From Prevotella sp. P6B1 (GTDB taxonomy: Bacteria; Bacteroidota; Bacteroidia; Bacteroidales; Bacteroidaceae), in NCBI RefSeq assembly GCF_000702825.1, contig NZ_JNKF01000002.1, forward strand, positions 1 through 64,000: a DNA stretch of 64,000 bases. The letters run 5' to 3'. Both the position numbers and the translations under genes were made by a program. Position 1 is the first letter of the stretch; each line of letters starts with the position of its first letter. Under the pieces are notes generated by a model. That model saw only the letters and a program-made list of their open reading frames with translations, did not search any database and was not told the origin of the DNA. Shown piece after piece: positions 51,356-59,937 of this stretch.

Positions 51356-54298
51356 ATGAGAAGATTATTAGTTTTCATGATGACCGTAACGATGACGGTT
51401 CTCTCAGTACATGCGCAACGCATGGTTTCAGGTAAAGTGGTTGAACAGGAAACACAGGACGCAGTTATACAGGCCACTGCCTCTATTCTCTCAGGCGAGA
51501 AGGTGGTGGCCAATGCGGTAACCAATACCGATGGTGCTTTCCGTATGACTGCCCCTAACGATGGTACCTATACCTTAAAGATCACGTACGTGGGCTTTAA
51601 GACCTACACCAAGAAGTTTACACTGAAGGATGGCAAGGGCTACAATGCCGGCACCATCACCCTGGCTCCTGATGCCATCATGCTGAAGGGCGCTACCGTT
51701 ACTGCCCGTGCATCGAAGGTTACTCTGAAGGCTGATACCTTTGTATATAATGCTGCTGCCTTCCGTACCCCAGAGGGCTCTGTCGTTGAGGAGTTGGTGA
51801 AGCGCCTGCCTGGTGCCGAGGTGAGCGACGATGGTACCATCAAGATGAATGGTAAGGAGGTGAAGAAGATTCTGGTGGATGGTAAGGAGTTCATGGTGGG
51901 CGACACCAAGACTGCCCTGAAGAACCTGCCCACCAATATCATCGACCGCATCAAGGCCTACGATCAGAAGAGCGACCTGGCGCGTGTGAGCGGCATCGAG
52001 GATGGCGAGGAAGAGACTGTGCTCGACTTCGGCATCAAGCAGGGCATGAACAAGGGCGTGATGGTGAATGCCGATATCGCTGCAGGTACTGAGCATCGCT
52101 ATGCAGGCCGTGTGTTCGGTGGTGTCATGCAGAACGACATGAAGGTGTTTATGATGACCAATGCAAACAATACCAATGATATGGGATTCCCAGGTGGTGG
52201 CGGTGGAGGCCGATGGGGTGGAGGACGCCAAGGCCTTACTGCCAACAAGATGACTGGTGTGAACATGAACTACGAGAAGAAGGACAAGCTGATTCTCGAC
52301 GGAAGCGTACGCTGGAACCACAGCGATGGCGATGCGTTCTCAAAGCGCACCAGCGAGACCATGTTCAGCGCCACCAACTCGCAGTTCGGCAACAACCGCT
52401 CGCAGAACTACTCACGCTCTAACAACTGGGATGCCCGCATGCGTATTGAGTGGACCCCCGACTCGATGACCAACATCATGTTCCGTCCCTCGTTCCGCTA
52501 CAACTCGAGCGATGGCGACAACAGCAGCCGTGAGGCTTCGTTCAACGACAATCCGTACAACGATTCTAAGATTACCAGTCCGCTCGACCAGTTGGATGCC
52601 CTGAAGGATATCCTGAAGAATGATCGTACCCAAAACAGTGTTTCATATAGCGACTCGAAGAATCTGAACGGTATGTTGCAGTTGAACCGTCGACTGAACA
52701 ACTCTGGTCGTAACATCACCCTGCGCATGGATGCCGGCTGGAGCGACGGTATGAGCAAGTCGGCCTCGAACAGCCTGCTGAACTACTACGAGTTGGGTAT
52801 CAAGACCGATGCCGAAGTCATCAACCGCTATTCGATTACGCCTACCAAGAACTGGAACTACAGCGCCCGACTGACTTACAGCGAGCCTATCCTGCCTCGC
52901 ACCTATCTGCAGTTCAGCTACCAGTATCAGTACCGCTATCAGAAGAGCGATCGTGGTACCTATGACTTCAGCGAGATTGATCCTGTGGCAATCTGGAATG
53001 GTGGCTATCGCTCATGGGACAGCTATCTGGCGCAGTATGGTAGTCCTAAGTCACTTGAAAAGTTCCGCGATGATGATCAGAGCCGCTATTCAGAGTATCA
53101 GAACTACATCCACACAGCCGAGGTGATGCTGCGCATTGTGCGTAATGCCTATACCTTCAATGTGGGTGTGCAGATGGTGCCACAGAAGTCGCACTTCACT
53201 CAGGACTACTTAGGTAAGCATACCGATACCACACGCGTGGTGACCAACTTTGCACCTACGATGGACTTCCGCTGGAAGCGCTCGCAGGTAAGCCAGCTGC
53301 GCTTCACCTATCGTGCTAACACCAGCCAGCCCTCGATGAGCGACCTGCTGGATTTCGAGGACAACAGCGACCCTCTGAACAAGACCAAGGGTAACCCAGG
53401 TCTGAAGCCTTCGTTCACCCAGAACTTCAACTTGTTCTACAACGACTATATCCAGAATCACCAGCGCGCTGTGATGACTTTCGTCAACTTCTCGACCACT
53501 GCCAACTCGATTACCAACAAGGTAACGCTGAATAGCGATGGTAGCCGTACGTCAAGACCTGAGAATATCAATGGCAACTGGAATGCCAACGTAGGCTTCA
53601 TGTTTAATACCGCTATCGACTCAGCCGGCTATTTCAATGTGAACACCTTCACCAATCTGGGTTATCGCCATAACGTAGGATTCGTGAACGATGGTACCAG
53701 CGATGCCAAGGCAGTCACCAAGTCGCAGACGCTGATGGAGCGTTTGGCAGCCAGCTATCGTAACGACTGGTTCGAGATTGAGCTCAACGGCTCGGTGAAC
53801 TACAACCGCAACCGCAGCGAGCTGCAGGCCAGCAATAACCTCGACACCTGGCAGTTCTCGTATGGTGGTATGATTGGCGTGACTGCTCCTTGGGGCACCT
53901 CGCTCACAACCAACCTGAATATGCAGAGCCGTCGTGGTTACTACGATACCTCGATGAATACCAACGAGCTGATCTGGAATGCCCAGGTATCGCAGAGCTT
54001 CCTCAAGGGCAAGCCCCTCACGCTCTCGCTGCAGCTCTATGATATCCTGCGCCAGCAGTCGACCATTTCGAGCACCGTATCGGCCATGCAGCGTAGCGAT
54101 ACCGAGTACAACGCTGTTACCAGCTATGCCATGCTCCACGTCATCTACCGTCTGAACCTGTTTGGCGGCAAGGCTGGTCGTCAGGGTGGATTCGGCGGCC
54201 CTGGTGGTCCTGGTCGTGGTGGATTCGGCGGTGGTCGTCGTGGCGGCTTTGGCGGCGGTCCACGTGGCGGAGGCTTTGGCGGTCCACGCATGTTCTAA
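51356..54298 (+). CDS. outer-membrane beta-barrel protein with carboxypeptidase-like plug domain and Gly/Arg-rich tail
   Basis: 980 residues. Signal peptide ending SVHAQ, a carboxypeptidase-regulatory-like domain (about 23-105), a TonB-plug-like region (about 115-215, EELVKRLPGAEVSDDGTIKM) and an OMP_b-brl_3-type barrel. No TonB box was identified and no SusD partner is adjacent, so this is not a SusC. The last 40 residues are nearly all Gly, Arg, Phe and Pro in RGGFGGG-like repeats, and a similar Gly-rich patch (GGGGGGRWGGGRQG) lies near residue 285. ATG 51356 is preferred over GTG 51350. Substrate unknown. Confidence 0.85.
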   Translation: MRRLLVFMMTVTMTVLSVHAQRMVSGKVVEQETQDAVIQATASILSGEKVVANAVTNTDGAFRMTAPNDGTYTLKITYVGFKTYTKKFTLKDGKGYNAGTITLAPDAIMLKGATVTARASKVTLKADTFVYNAAAFRTPEGSVVEELVKRLPGAEVSDDGTIKMNGKEVKKILVDGKEFMVGDTKTALKNLPTNIIDRIKAYDQKSDLARVSGIEDGEEETVLDFGIKQGMNKGVMVNADIAAGTEHRYAGRVFGGVMQNDMKVFMMTNANNTNDMGFPGGGGGGRWGGGRQGLTANKMTGVNMNYEKKDKLILDGSVRWNHSDGDAFSKRTSETMFSATNSQFGNNRSQNYSRSNNWDARMRIEWTPDSMTNIMFRPSFRYNSSDGDNSSREASFNDNPYNDSKITSPLDQLDALKDILKNDRTQNSVSYSDSKNLNGMLQLNRRLNNSGRNITLRMDAGWSDGMSKSASNSLLNYYELGIKTDAEVINRYSITPTKNWNYSARLTYSEPILPRTYLQFSYQYQYRYQKSDRGTYDFSEIDPVAIWNGGYRSWDSYLAQYGSPKSLEKFRDDDQSRYSEYQNYIHTAEVMLRIVRNAYTFNVGVQMVPQKSHFTQDYLGKHTDTTRVVTNFAPTMDFRWKRSQVSQLRFTYRANTSQPSMSDLLDFEDNSDPLNKTKGNPGLKPSFTQNFNLFYNDYIQNHQRAVMTFVNFSTTANSITNKVTLNSDGSRTSRPENINGNWNANVGFMFNTAIDSAGYFNVNTFTNLGYRHNVGFVNDGTSDAKAVTKSQTLMERLAASYRNDWFEIELNGSVNYNRNRSELQASNNLDTWQFSYGGMIGVTAPWGTSLTTNLNMQSRRGYYDTSMNTNELIWNAQVSQSFLKGKPLTLSLQLYDILRQQSTISSTVSAMQRSDTEYNAVTSYAMLHVIYRLNLFGGKAGRQGGFGGPGGPGRGGFGGGRRGGFGGGPRGGGFGGPRMF

Positions 54299-54310
54299 CT
54301 ACTATAGAAA

Positions 54311-54350
54311 GAATTGCTCCAAAAAATATTTTGGGGCAATTTCTTTTTTA
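54311..54350 (+). terminator. intrinsic terminator of the outer-membrane protein gene
   Basis: GAATTGCTCCAAAA and TTTTGGGGCAATTTC form a hairpin followed by TTTTTT. Confidence 0.8.
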
Positions 54351-54366
54351 TGTGCGAAAAAAGTGC

Positions 54367-54374
54367 TACCTTTG
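54367..54374 (+). promoter_or_regulatory. promoter -7 element for the MurU-like gene and guaA
   Basis: TACCTTTG, 27 nt before ATG 54402. Confidence 0.72.
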
Positions 54375-54401
54375 CAACCCAAATAAAGCATAGCGCGCCG
54401 C

Positions 54402-55133
54402 ATGAAGCAAGCAATGATATTTGCAGCAGGGCTTGGCACCAGACTCAAGCCACTTACCGACACCATGCCCAAGGCACTGGTGAGGGTGGGTAGCGAGCCG
54501 CTCCTTTGGCACGTAGTGCAGAAACTGAAACTGGCTGGTTATGAGCGCATTGTGGTCAATGTACACCACTTCGCCCAGCAGATTGTTGACTATCTGCAAG
54601 CAAACCATAACTTTGGTCTCGATATCCGTATCAGCGATGAGAGCAGCATGCTGCTCGAAACGGGTGGTGGCATCAAGAAGGCGCTGCCGCTGTTCGATCC
54701 GTCTGAGCCTATCCTCATCCATAATGTGGATATCCTGAGCAATCTCGACTTGAATGCCCTGCCCATGGATGCGCCCCTGCTCGTAGTGAGCGAGCGCCCG
54801 ACCAAGCGCTATCTGCTCTTCGACGACGAGATGCGCCTGCATGGCTGGACCAATATAGAAACAGGCGAACTCAAAGGCCCCATAGCCCAAGTTCAAAGTT
54901 CAAAGCTCCAAGTTCAATGTAGAAAGCTCGCTTTCTCCGGCATTCACGTGTTCCATCCTTCGTTGGCGCCCCTGTTGGCAGAATGGCCTGATCGTTTCCC
55001 CATCATGGACTTCTACTTGAAGGCCTGCGGCACCCACCTCATTCGTGGCTACGAGGCCAAGGATCTGCGGTTGATGGACGTAGGCAAGCTCGACACCCTC
55101 GATCAAGCCGAAGCTTTCATTGACGGCTTATAA
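54402..55133 (+). CDS. sugar-1-phosphate nucleotidyltransferase, MurU-like
   Basis: 243 residues. NTP-transferase start QAMIFAAGLGTRLKPLTDTMPKAL (uridylyltransferase signature), VHHFAQQIVDYL, ETGGGIKKALPLF and LIHNVDILSNLD (metal Asp) resemble MurNAc-1-phosphate uridylyltransferase and mannose-1-phosphate guanylyltransferase. A MurU role (cell-wall recycling) is the best guess, but the usual AmgK kinase is not adjacent. Residues about 165-175 (QVQSSKLQVQC) come from an in-frame 7-nt repeat. Its stop (55131-55133) is followed at once by another such cluster. Confidence 0.75.
   Translation: MKQAMIFAAGLGTRLKPLTDTMPKALVRVGSEPLLWHVVQKLKLAGYERIVVNVHHFAQQIVDYLQANHNFGLDIRISDESSMLLETGGGIKKALPLFDPSEPILIHNVDILSNLDLNALPMDAPLLVVSERPTKRYLLFDDEMRLHGWTNIETGELKGPIAQVQSSKLQVQCRKLAFSGIHVFHPSLAPLLAEWPDRFPIMDFYLKACGTHLIRGYEAKDLRLMDVGKLDTLDQAEAFIDGL
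54886..54918 (+). repeat. 7-nt-period repeat inside the MurU-like gene
   Basis: Reads CCCAAGT, TCAAAGT, TCAAAGC, TCCAAGT, TCAATG. It encodes a Gln/Ser/Lys-rich stretch between the two halves of the enzyme. Confidence 0.8.
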
Positions 55134-55163
55134 TGGTCAATGTTCAATGGTCAATGTTCAATT
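55133..55163. repeat. 7-nt-period repeat cluster (ATGGTCA/ATGTTCA)
   Basis: ATGGTCA, ATGTTCA, ATGGTCA, ATGTTCA, ATT between the MurU-like gene and guaA. Confidence 0.8.
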
Positions 55164-55175
55164 ATTAATATAAGT

Positions 55176-56780
55176 ATGACACAGAAGATTATTATTCTCG
55201 ATTTCGGTTCGCAGACCACGCAGCTTATCGGCCGCCGTGTGCGCGAGCTGGACACCTTCTGCGAGATTATGCCCTACAACAAATTCCCGAAGGACGACCC
55301 CTCGGTGATTGGTGTTATTCTGAGTGGCTCACCCTACTCGGTACACGATCCTGAGGCTTTCAAGGTCGACCTGTTGCAGTTTGTAGGTCGTGTGCCAGTG
55401 CTGGGTATCTGCTATGGTGCTCAGTTCATCAGTCACACCCTGGGTGGTAAGGTCGAAAAGGCCGACTCTCGCGAGTATGGACGTGCCAACCTTGAGACTG
55501 TCGACACCACGAACCCTCTGTTCAAAGGTTTCGAGCAGCACTCTCAGGTATGGATGAGCCATGGCGACACCATCACCTCAATCCCCGAAGGTTTCGAGGT
55601 TATTGGTTCTACTAAGGACGTTAAGAATGCTGCATTCTGGCGCGATGGTGTATGGGCTGTACAGTTCCATCCCGAGGTGTTCCACACCCTGCAGGGCAAG
55701 CAGCTGCTGCAGAACTTCGTAGTCGATATCTGTGGCTCGAAGCAGGAGTGGAGTGCCGCCTCGTTTGTTGATTCTACTGTAGCCGAGCTCAAGGAGCAGT
55801 TAGGCAACGATCGTGTCATCCTCGGCCTCTCAGGCGGTGTCGATTCTTCAGTAGCCGCTGTATTGCTCAACAAGGCCATTGGCAACCGCCTCACCTGTAT
55901 CTTCGTTGATCACGGCATGCTGCGTAAGGACGAGTTCACCCAGGTGATGGAGGACTACAAGGTGCTGGGTCTGAACGTGATTGGTGTCGATGCCAGCGAG
56001 AAGTTCTTTGGCGATCTGGCAGGTGTTACCGATCCTGAGCAGAAGCGTAAGATCATTGGTCGCGACTTTGTCGAGGTGTTCAATGCCGAGGCCAAGAAGA
56101 TTACCGATGCCAAGTGGCTGGCACAGGGCACTATCTACCCTGACCGTATCGAGAGTCTGAATATCACAGGTAAGGTTATCAAGAGCCACCACAACGTAGG
56201 CGGACTGCCCAAGGAGATGCACCTGCAGCTCTGTGAGCCGCTGAAGTGGCTGTTCAAGGACGAGGTGCGCCGTGTAGGTCGCCAGATGGGTATGCCCGAG
56301 CATCTCATCACCCGTCATCCTTTCCCTGGTCCTGGTCTGGCTGTTCGTATCCTGGGCGATATCACGCGCGAAAAAGTGCGTATCCTGCAGGATGCCGACG
56401 ATATCTATATCCGCGGTCTGCGTGAGTTCAAGGTGAAGCTGAGTGGCGAGGAGGCCCGCAAGGTGCTCGCTGCAGGTATCCCTGCCGACATGAAGGACGG
56501 CGAGATCGAGGTTTCGCTCTACGATCAGATCTGGCAGGCAGGTGCCATCCTGCTCTCTACTGTTCGCAGCGTGGGCGTGATGGGCGATGAGCGTACCTAC
56601 GAGCATCCCGTAGCCCTGCGTGCTGTCACCAGTACCGATGCGATGACTGCCGACTGGGCACATCTGCCTTACGAGTTCATGGCTAAGGTATCCAACGAGA
56701 TTATCAACAAGGTTCGTGGTGTGAACCGCGTTTGCTACGATATCTCTTCAAAACCACCCGCAACCATCGAGTGGGAGTAA
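55176..56780 (+). CDS. guaA: GMP synthase (glutamine-hydrolysing)
   Basis: 534 residues. Class I glutamine amidotransferase domain with nucleophile C79 (GICYGAQ) and FHPEV; ATP pyrophosphatase domain with PP-loop [14 protein letters not shown]-terminal dimerisation domain ending KPPATIEWE. It makes GMP from XMP. ATG 55176 is the family start; the earlier in-frame ATG at 55140 lies in the 7-nt repeat. The GATase-to-PPase linker is slightly longer than in E. coli. Confidence 0.97.
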   Translation: MTQKIIILDFGSQTTQLIGRRVRELDTFCEIMPYNKFPKDDPSVIGVILSGSPYSVHDPEAFKVDLLQFVGRVPVLGICYGAQFISHTLGGKVEKADSREYGRANLETVDTTNPLFKGFEQHSQVWMSHGDTITSIPEGFEVIGSTKDVKNAAFWRDGVWAVQFHPEVFHTLQGKQLLQNFVVDICGSKQEWSAASFVDSTVAELKEQLGNDRVILGLSGGVDSSVAAVLLNKAIGNRLTCIFVDHGMLRKDEFTQVMEDYKVLGLNVIGVDASEKFFGDLAGVTDPEQKRKIIGRDFVEVFNAEAKKITDAKWLAQGTIYPDRIESLNITGKVIKSHHNVGGLPKEMHLQLCEPLKWLFKDEVRRVGRQMGMPEHLITRHPFPGPGLAVRILGDITREKVRILQDADDIYIRGLREFKVKLSGEEARKVLAAGIPADMKDGEIEVSLYDQIWQAGAILLSTVRSVGVMGDERTYEHPVALRAVTSTDAMTADWAHLPYEFMAKVSNEIINKVRGVNRVCYDISSKPPATIEWE

Positions 56781-56794
56781 GCATAAAAGAAAAA

Positions 56795-56822
56795 CCTCGC
56801 CTGTTTGGGCGAGGCTTTTTTT
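56795..56822. terminator. intrinsic terminator of guaA
   Basis: CCTCGCC / GGCGAGG around TGTTTG, followed by CTTTTTTTT; preceded by AAAAA so it may also end the mscL transcript. Confidence 0.85.
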
Positions 56823-56830
56823 ATGTGTAT

Positions 56831-57217
56831 TTATTTGTTCTTCAAGAGGTCGCGTATCTCGGCCAGCAGCTCTTCCTGCGTGGGTCCCTTAGGTGCTTCG
56901 GGCTCAGGAGCAGGCTCTTCCTTCTTGCGGTTCAGCTTGTTGATACCCTTCAGCATCAGGAAGATACAGAAGGCCACGATCAGGAAGTCGATCACGTTCT
57001 GTATAAACTGTCCGTAGGTGATGTTAGCCTCGCCGATGGTGGCTTTGAGGCCAGTGAAGTCGATACCACCCGTTACGATGCCGATAAGTGGCATGAGCAC
57101 ATCGTTAACCAGCGAGGTGACGATTTTACCAAACGCGCCGCCGATGATCACACCGACTGCCATGTCCATCACATTGCCCTTCACGGCAAACTCTTTGAAT
57201 TCTTTAATAAATCCCAT
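56831..57217 (-). CDS. mscL: large-conductance mechanosensitive channel
   Basis: 128 residues. Two membrane helices ([20 protein letters not shown] and [19 protein letters not shown]), N-terminal amphipathic FIKEFKEFA and a C-terminal charged helix ([15 protein letters not shown]) typical of MscL. The pentameric channel opens under hypo-osmotic stress. The linker before the C-terminal helix is Pro/Glu-rich ([13 protein letters not shown]). Confidence 0.96.
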   Translation of the reverse strand: MGFIKEFKEFAVKGNVMDMAVGVIIGGAFGKIVTSLVNDVLMPLIGIVTGGIDFTGLKATIGEANITYGQFIQNVIDFLIVAFCIFLMLKGINKLNRKKEEPAPEPEAPKGPTQEELLAEIRDLLKNK

Positions 57218-57250
57218 AAGCTTTTACGTTTTAAAGTTTAATATGTTAAT

Positions 57251-57288
57251 GTTCCAAGTTCAAAGTTCCAAGTTCAAAGTTCAATGTT
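57251..57288. repeat. 7-nt-period repeat cluster (AAGTTCA/AAGTTCC)
   Basis: GTTCCAAGTTCAAAGTTCCA then AGTTCAAAGTTCAATGTT: five units of 7 nt upstream of mscL. It has the same unit as the in-frame insertions in menE and the MurU-like gene. Confidence 0.8.
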
Positions 57289-57414
57289 AGAATTGTAATC
57301 TGTATTTTGCAATCATTGGTTTTCGACCGTTGATTTTAATACTTTTCACTTTTGGCTTTTTACTTTTTACTTTATTTTTTAGTGATTGATGGTGCAAATA
57401 TAGGAATAATTTTG

Positions 57415-57422
57415 TAACTTTG
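57415..57422 (+). promoter_or_regulatory. gapA promoter -7 element
   Basis: TAACTTTG with an 84-nt AT-rich leader before ATG 57507, longer than for other genes here. Confidence 0.75.
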
Positions 57423-57506
57423 CATCCGAAATCAGAAAAAATTTCATTTTTTAGATAAAAAAGTTAGTAATAATATAGGTATAACCCATTTAAATAATTT
57501 AGTAAA

Positions 57507-58532
57507 ATGACAAAAGTAGCAATTAACGGTTTTGGCCGTATTGGTCGTCTCGCATTCCGTCAGATGTTCGAGGCTGAAGGTTATGAAGTAGTAGCAATCA
57601 ACGACTTGACAAGTCCTAAGATGCTGGCTCACCTGCTGAAGTACGATACCGCTCAGGGTGGTTTCTGCGGCAAGTTCGGTGAGAACAAGCACACTGTAGA
57701 GGCTGGTGAGGACTTCATCGTAGTTGATGGTAAGAAGATCACTATCTATGCTATTCCTAACGCTGCTGAGCTCCCTTGGGGTAAGCTGGATGTAGACGTT
57801 GTTCTGGAGTGCACAGGTTTCTACACATCTAAGGAGAAGGCTTCTGCTCACCTGACTGCTGGTGCTAAGAAGGTTGTTATCTCAGCTCCTGCTGGTAACG
57901 ATCTGCCTACAATCGTTTACAATGTAAACCACAAGACTCTGACTCCTGCTGACACTGTTATCAGCGCTGCTTCTTGTACCACAAACTGCTTGGCTCCTAT
58001 GACCAAGGCTCTGAACGACCTGGCTCCAATCCAGAGCGGTATCATGACAACTGTTCACGCTTACACAGGTGACCAGATGATCCTCGACGGTCCTCAGCGC
58101 AAGGGTGATGTTCAGCGTGCTCGTGCTGGTGCTCAGAACATCGTTCCTAACTCAACTGGTGCTGCTAAGGCTATCGGTCTCGTAATTCCTGAGCTGAACG
58201 GTAAGCTGATCGGTGCTGCTCAGCGCGTTCCAACTCCAACAGGTTCTACCACTATCCTGCACGCTGTTGTTAAGGGTGATGTAACTGTTGAGAGCATCAA
58301 CGCTGCCATGAAGGCTGCTCAGAACGAGTCATTCGGTTACACTGAGGAGAAGCTCGTTTCAAGCGATATCATCGGTATGAAGTTCGGTTCACTCTTCGAC
58401 GCTAACCAGACCATGGTAAGCAAGATGGAGGATGGTAACTCACTCGTACAGGTTGTTTCTTGGTACGACAATGAGAACTCTTACACTTCTCAGATGGTTC
58501 GTACTATCAAGTACCTCGCTGAGCTGAAATAA
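57507..58532 (+). CDS. gapA: glyceraldehyde-3-phosphate dehydrogenase, type I
   Basis: 341 residues. NAD domain start [17 protein letters not shown], catalytic C157 in [12 protein letters not shown], and ending [14 protein letters not shown]. It catalyses the glycolytic step G3P to 1,3-bisphosphoglycerate. Codon use is strongly restricted (GCT, GGT, CTG, AAG), as expected for a highly expressed gene and unlike its neighbours. Confidence 0.97.
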   Translation: MTKVAINGFGRIGRLAFRQMFEAEGYEVVAINDLTSPKMLAHLLKYDTAQGGFCGKFGENKHTVEAGEDFIVVDGKKITIYAIPNAAELPWGKLDVDVVLECTGFYTSKEKASAHLTAGAKKVVISAPAGNDLPTIVYNVNHKTLTPADTVISAASCTTNCLAPMTKALNDLAPIQSGIMTTVHAYTGDQMILDGPQRKGDVQRARAGAQNIVPNSTGAAKAIGLVIPELNGKLIGAAQRVPTPTGSTTILHAVVKGDVTVESINAAMKAAQNESFGYTEEKLVSSDIIGMKFGSLFDANQTMVSKMEDGNSLVQVVSWYDNENSYTSQMVRTIKYLAELK

Positions 58533-58556
58533 TATTGCTCCAAGCATATAATTTCA

Positions 58557-58590
58557 AGCCACTCGATTTCCGTCGGGTGGCTTTTTTTTA
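58557..58590 (+). terminator. intrinsic terminator of gapA
   Basis: AGCCACTCG / CGGGTGGCT hairpin with an ATTTCCGT loop followed by eight T. Confidence 0.88.
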
Positions 58591-58651
58591 CCATCGTGGC
58601 GAGGCCGATCCCAACGACGACCTGACCATGCTTTGCCTGCGTGTAAGCTGA
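58590..58651 (+). pseudogene. C-terminal remnant of a PP2C/SpoIIE-type phosphatase gene
   Basis: The frame reads YHRGEADPNDDLTMLCLRVS and stop. (D)DLTMLCLR(V) just before the terminus is how SpoIIE/PP2C phosphatases end (DDITMLxLR). The rest of the gene is missing; it abuts the gapA terminator T-run. Confidence 0.5.
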
Positions 58652-58663
58652 TTGTTCACACAC

Positions 58664-58762
58664 TCACCCCATACACGAGGTAGCTCCCAGTGCCGTCACG
58701 ATCGCAGTCGCAATCGATGCAATCAGCTGCACGATAAACTTAATGCTTTCTTTCTTACTCAT
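58664..58762 (-). CDS. smalltalk protein
   Basis: 32 residues: MSKKESIKFIVQLIASIATA then IVTALGATSCMG. It matches the short Bacteroidales 'smalltalk' family found downstream of HU-like proteins, as here (57 nt after the HU-like stop). A hydrophobic helix is followed by Ser-Cys near the C-terminus. Function unknown. A truncated copy lies at 27140-27202. Confidence 0.85.
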   Translation of the reverse strand: MSKKESIKFIVQLIASIATAIVTALGATSCMG

Positions 58763-58774
58763 AACTTAAATCTT

Positions 58775-58820
58775 TTAATGGTTAATGTTCAAAGCGCTGG
58801 GGCTTTCGCCCCTAAGCGCT
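58775..58820. other. 7-nt repeats and stem-loop between the HU-like gene and smalltalk
   Basis: TTAATGG, TTAATGT, TCAAAGC (58775-58795) run into a hairpin: AGCGCT, GGGGC, loop TTTC, GCCCC, AGCGCT (58793-58820). On the minus strand the hairpin begins at the HU-like stop codon and has no T-run, so it may cap or stabilise the upstream mRNA rather than terminate. Confidence 0.55.
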
Positions 58821-59388
58821 AATCTTCGGTGCTTCCGTCGGGGTTAGGCTCACCGCCGCCACCGCCGTTGCCGCCTGTGTTGCCACCCTGGCCACCGCCA
58901 GTGTTTCCACCGGTATTTCCGCCCTGGCTGCTACCACCGCCGCTGGTGGTCTTCTCACCATCGCCGCCCAGCAGACTCTCGGCATTCACAAACTCGGCCT
59001 TCTTCAGGAACTCACGGCTTGAGATGTTCATCTCCTGCTCCTGCTCAGGCATGAATCGGATGTGGAGCGCCTTCAGGTTCTTACCCACGTTGAAGTCGTC
59101 CTTCTTCAGGGTGCCGCCGGGCTCGTTCTCCAGGGTGGTGAAGAAGGTGCCCAGACCGTCGATCTTCACACGCTTCCACTCCAGCAGCATCTCCACCAGA
59201 CAGCTGCGGAACTTCTCCAGCACGCCAAACACAACATCCTGCGTGTACACGCTACCGTGCTCGCTGATGTGCTTGGCCATCTTGCGGGTGTTCAGGGTTT
59301 CAATACTCTTGCTGTGGGCAAACCACCTGCCAAATACTTGCGACTTGTTGTTCTTGTTCTGTCGCAGCTCATAAAAAATCTTCGCCAT
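58819..59388 (-). CDS. HU-like DNA-binding protein with Gly/Asn-rich tail
   Basis: 189 residues. Residues about 30-120 fit the HU-related domain found in Bacteroidales (ETLNTRKMAKHISEHGSVYT, VKIDGLGTFFTTLENEPGG). The C-terminal ~50 residues are a low-complexity tail built of GGNTGG-type repeats ending in an acidic PDGSTED. It is followed by smalltalk. In related genomes this pair often comes with a VirE/DUF3987 protein and an amidase, which are absent here. Role in nucleoid or mobile-element biology is inferred. Confidence 0.82.
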   Translation of the reverse strand: MAKIFYELRQNKNNKSQVFGRWFAHSKSIETLNTRKMAKHISEHGSVYTQDVVFGVLEKFRSCLVEMLLEWKRVKIDGLGTFFTTLENEPGGTLKKDDFNVGKNLKALHIRFMPEQEQEMNISSREFLKKAEFVNAESLLGGDGEKTTSGGGSSQGGNTGGNTGGGQGGNTGGNGGGGGEPNPDGSTED

Positions 59389-59484
59389 ACTCTAATACTT
59401 TTAATTTTAATGGTTAATACTAATGTTACTTAATCTCTCGTGTGTCTCAATCCACGTGTGCACTTTGTTTCTTGATTACGAGTG

Positions 59485-59492
59485 CAAAGGTA
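59485..59492 (-). promoter_or_regulatory. promoter -7 element for the HU-like/smalltalk pair
   Basis: TACCTTTG on the minus strand, 97 nt upstream of ATG 59388. Confidence 0.65.
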
Positions 59493-59722
59493 CAAAAATA
59501 ATCGATGCGAAAAAAGCCTTTTTTCGACTTTTCTCTGATTTTTCCTAAAGTGTTAAAATGTAAAGAAATAGTCTTTATAGAGATGCCCCCTATATATACT
59601 ATGTGATAAATGCTGCCTGACTATCTAAGAGAAAGTTCGGAAGATTCCACCAAATTCTCGTGAACTATCTACCAGATTCTGCCGTACCGCTCAAAACGTT
59701 CTTCTGGACATGGAGATTAATA

Positions 59723-59912
59723 CATTAATTCATTAATTCATTTTGTAAAATCAATTATCCGGCTATTTTTCTTATATTAATCTTTTATATATTATATATA
59801 TTATAATATATATAATATATAATATGTATAAGATATAAATTTTGGAATCTCCAATCGTTCTTCCTCCAATATTTGCTTATGCTAAAAACAGAAATGAATT
59901 AATGAATTAATG
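59723..59912. repeat. large inverted repeat with AT-palindromic centre
   Basis: CATTAATTCATTAATTCATTT (59723-59743) has a perfect 21-nt reverse complement at 59892-59912. The arms are tandem 8-nt units. The centre contains alternating TATATA palindromes (about 59784-59826). The whole 550-nt gap 59389-59937 holds no gene that I can support. Confidence 0.8.
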
Positions 59913-59937
59913 AATCACCGTGGCAGTTACCACATCG

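Noticed and set aside
51350..54298. SusC-type TonB-dependent transporter
   Set aside because: No SusD partner, no clear TonB box, and the barrel resembles OMP_b-brl_3 proteins.
59784..59826. AT-rich palindromes as a replication origin
   Set aside because: No initiator gene, iterons or DnaA boxes were seen; better described as the centre of an inverted repeat.
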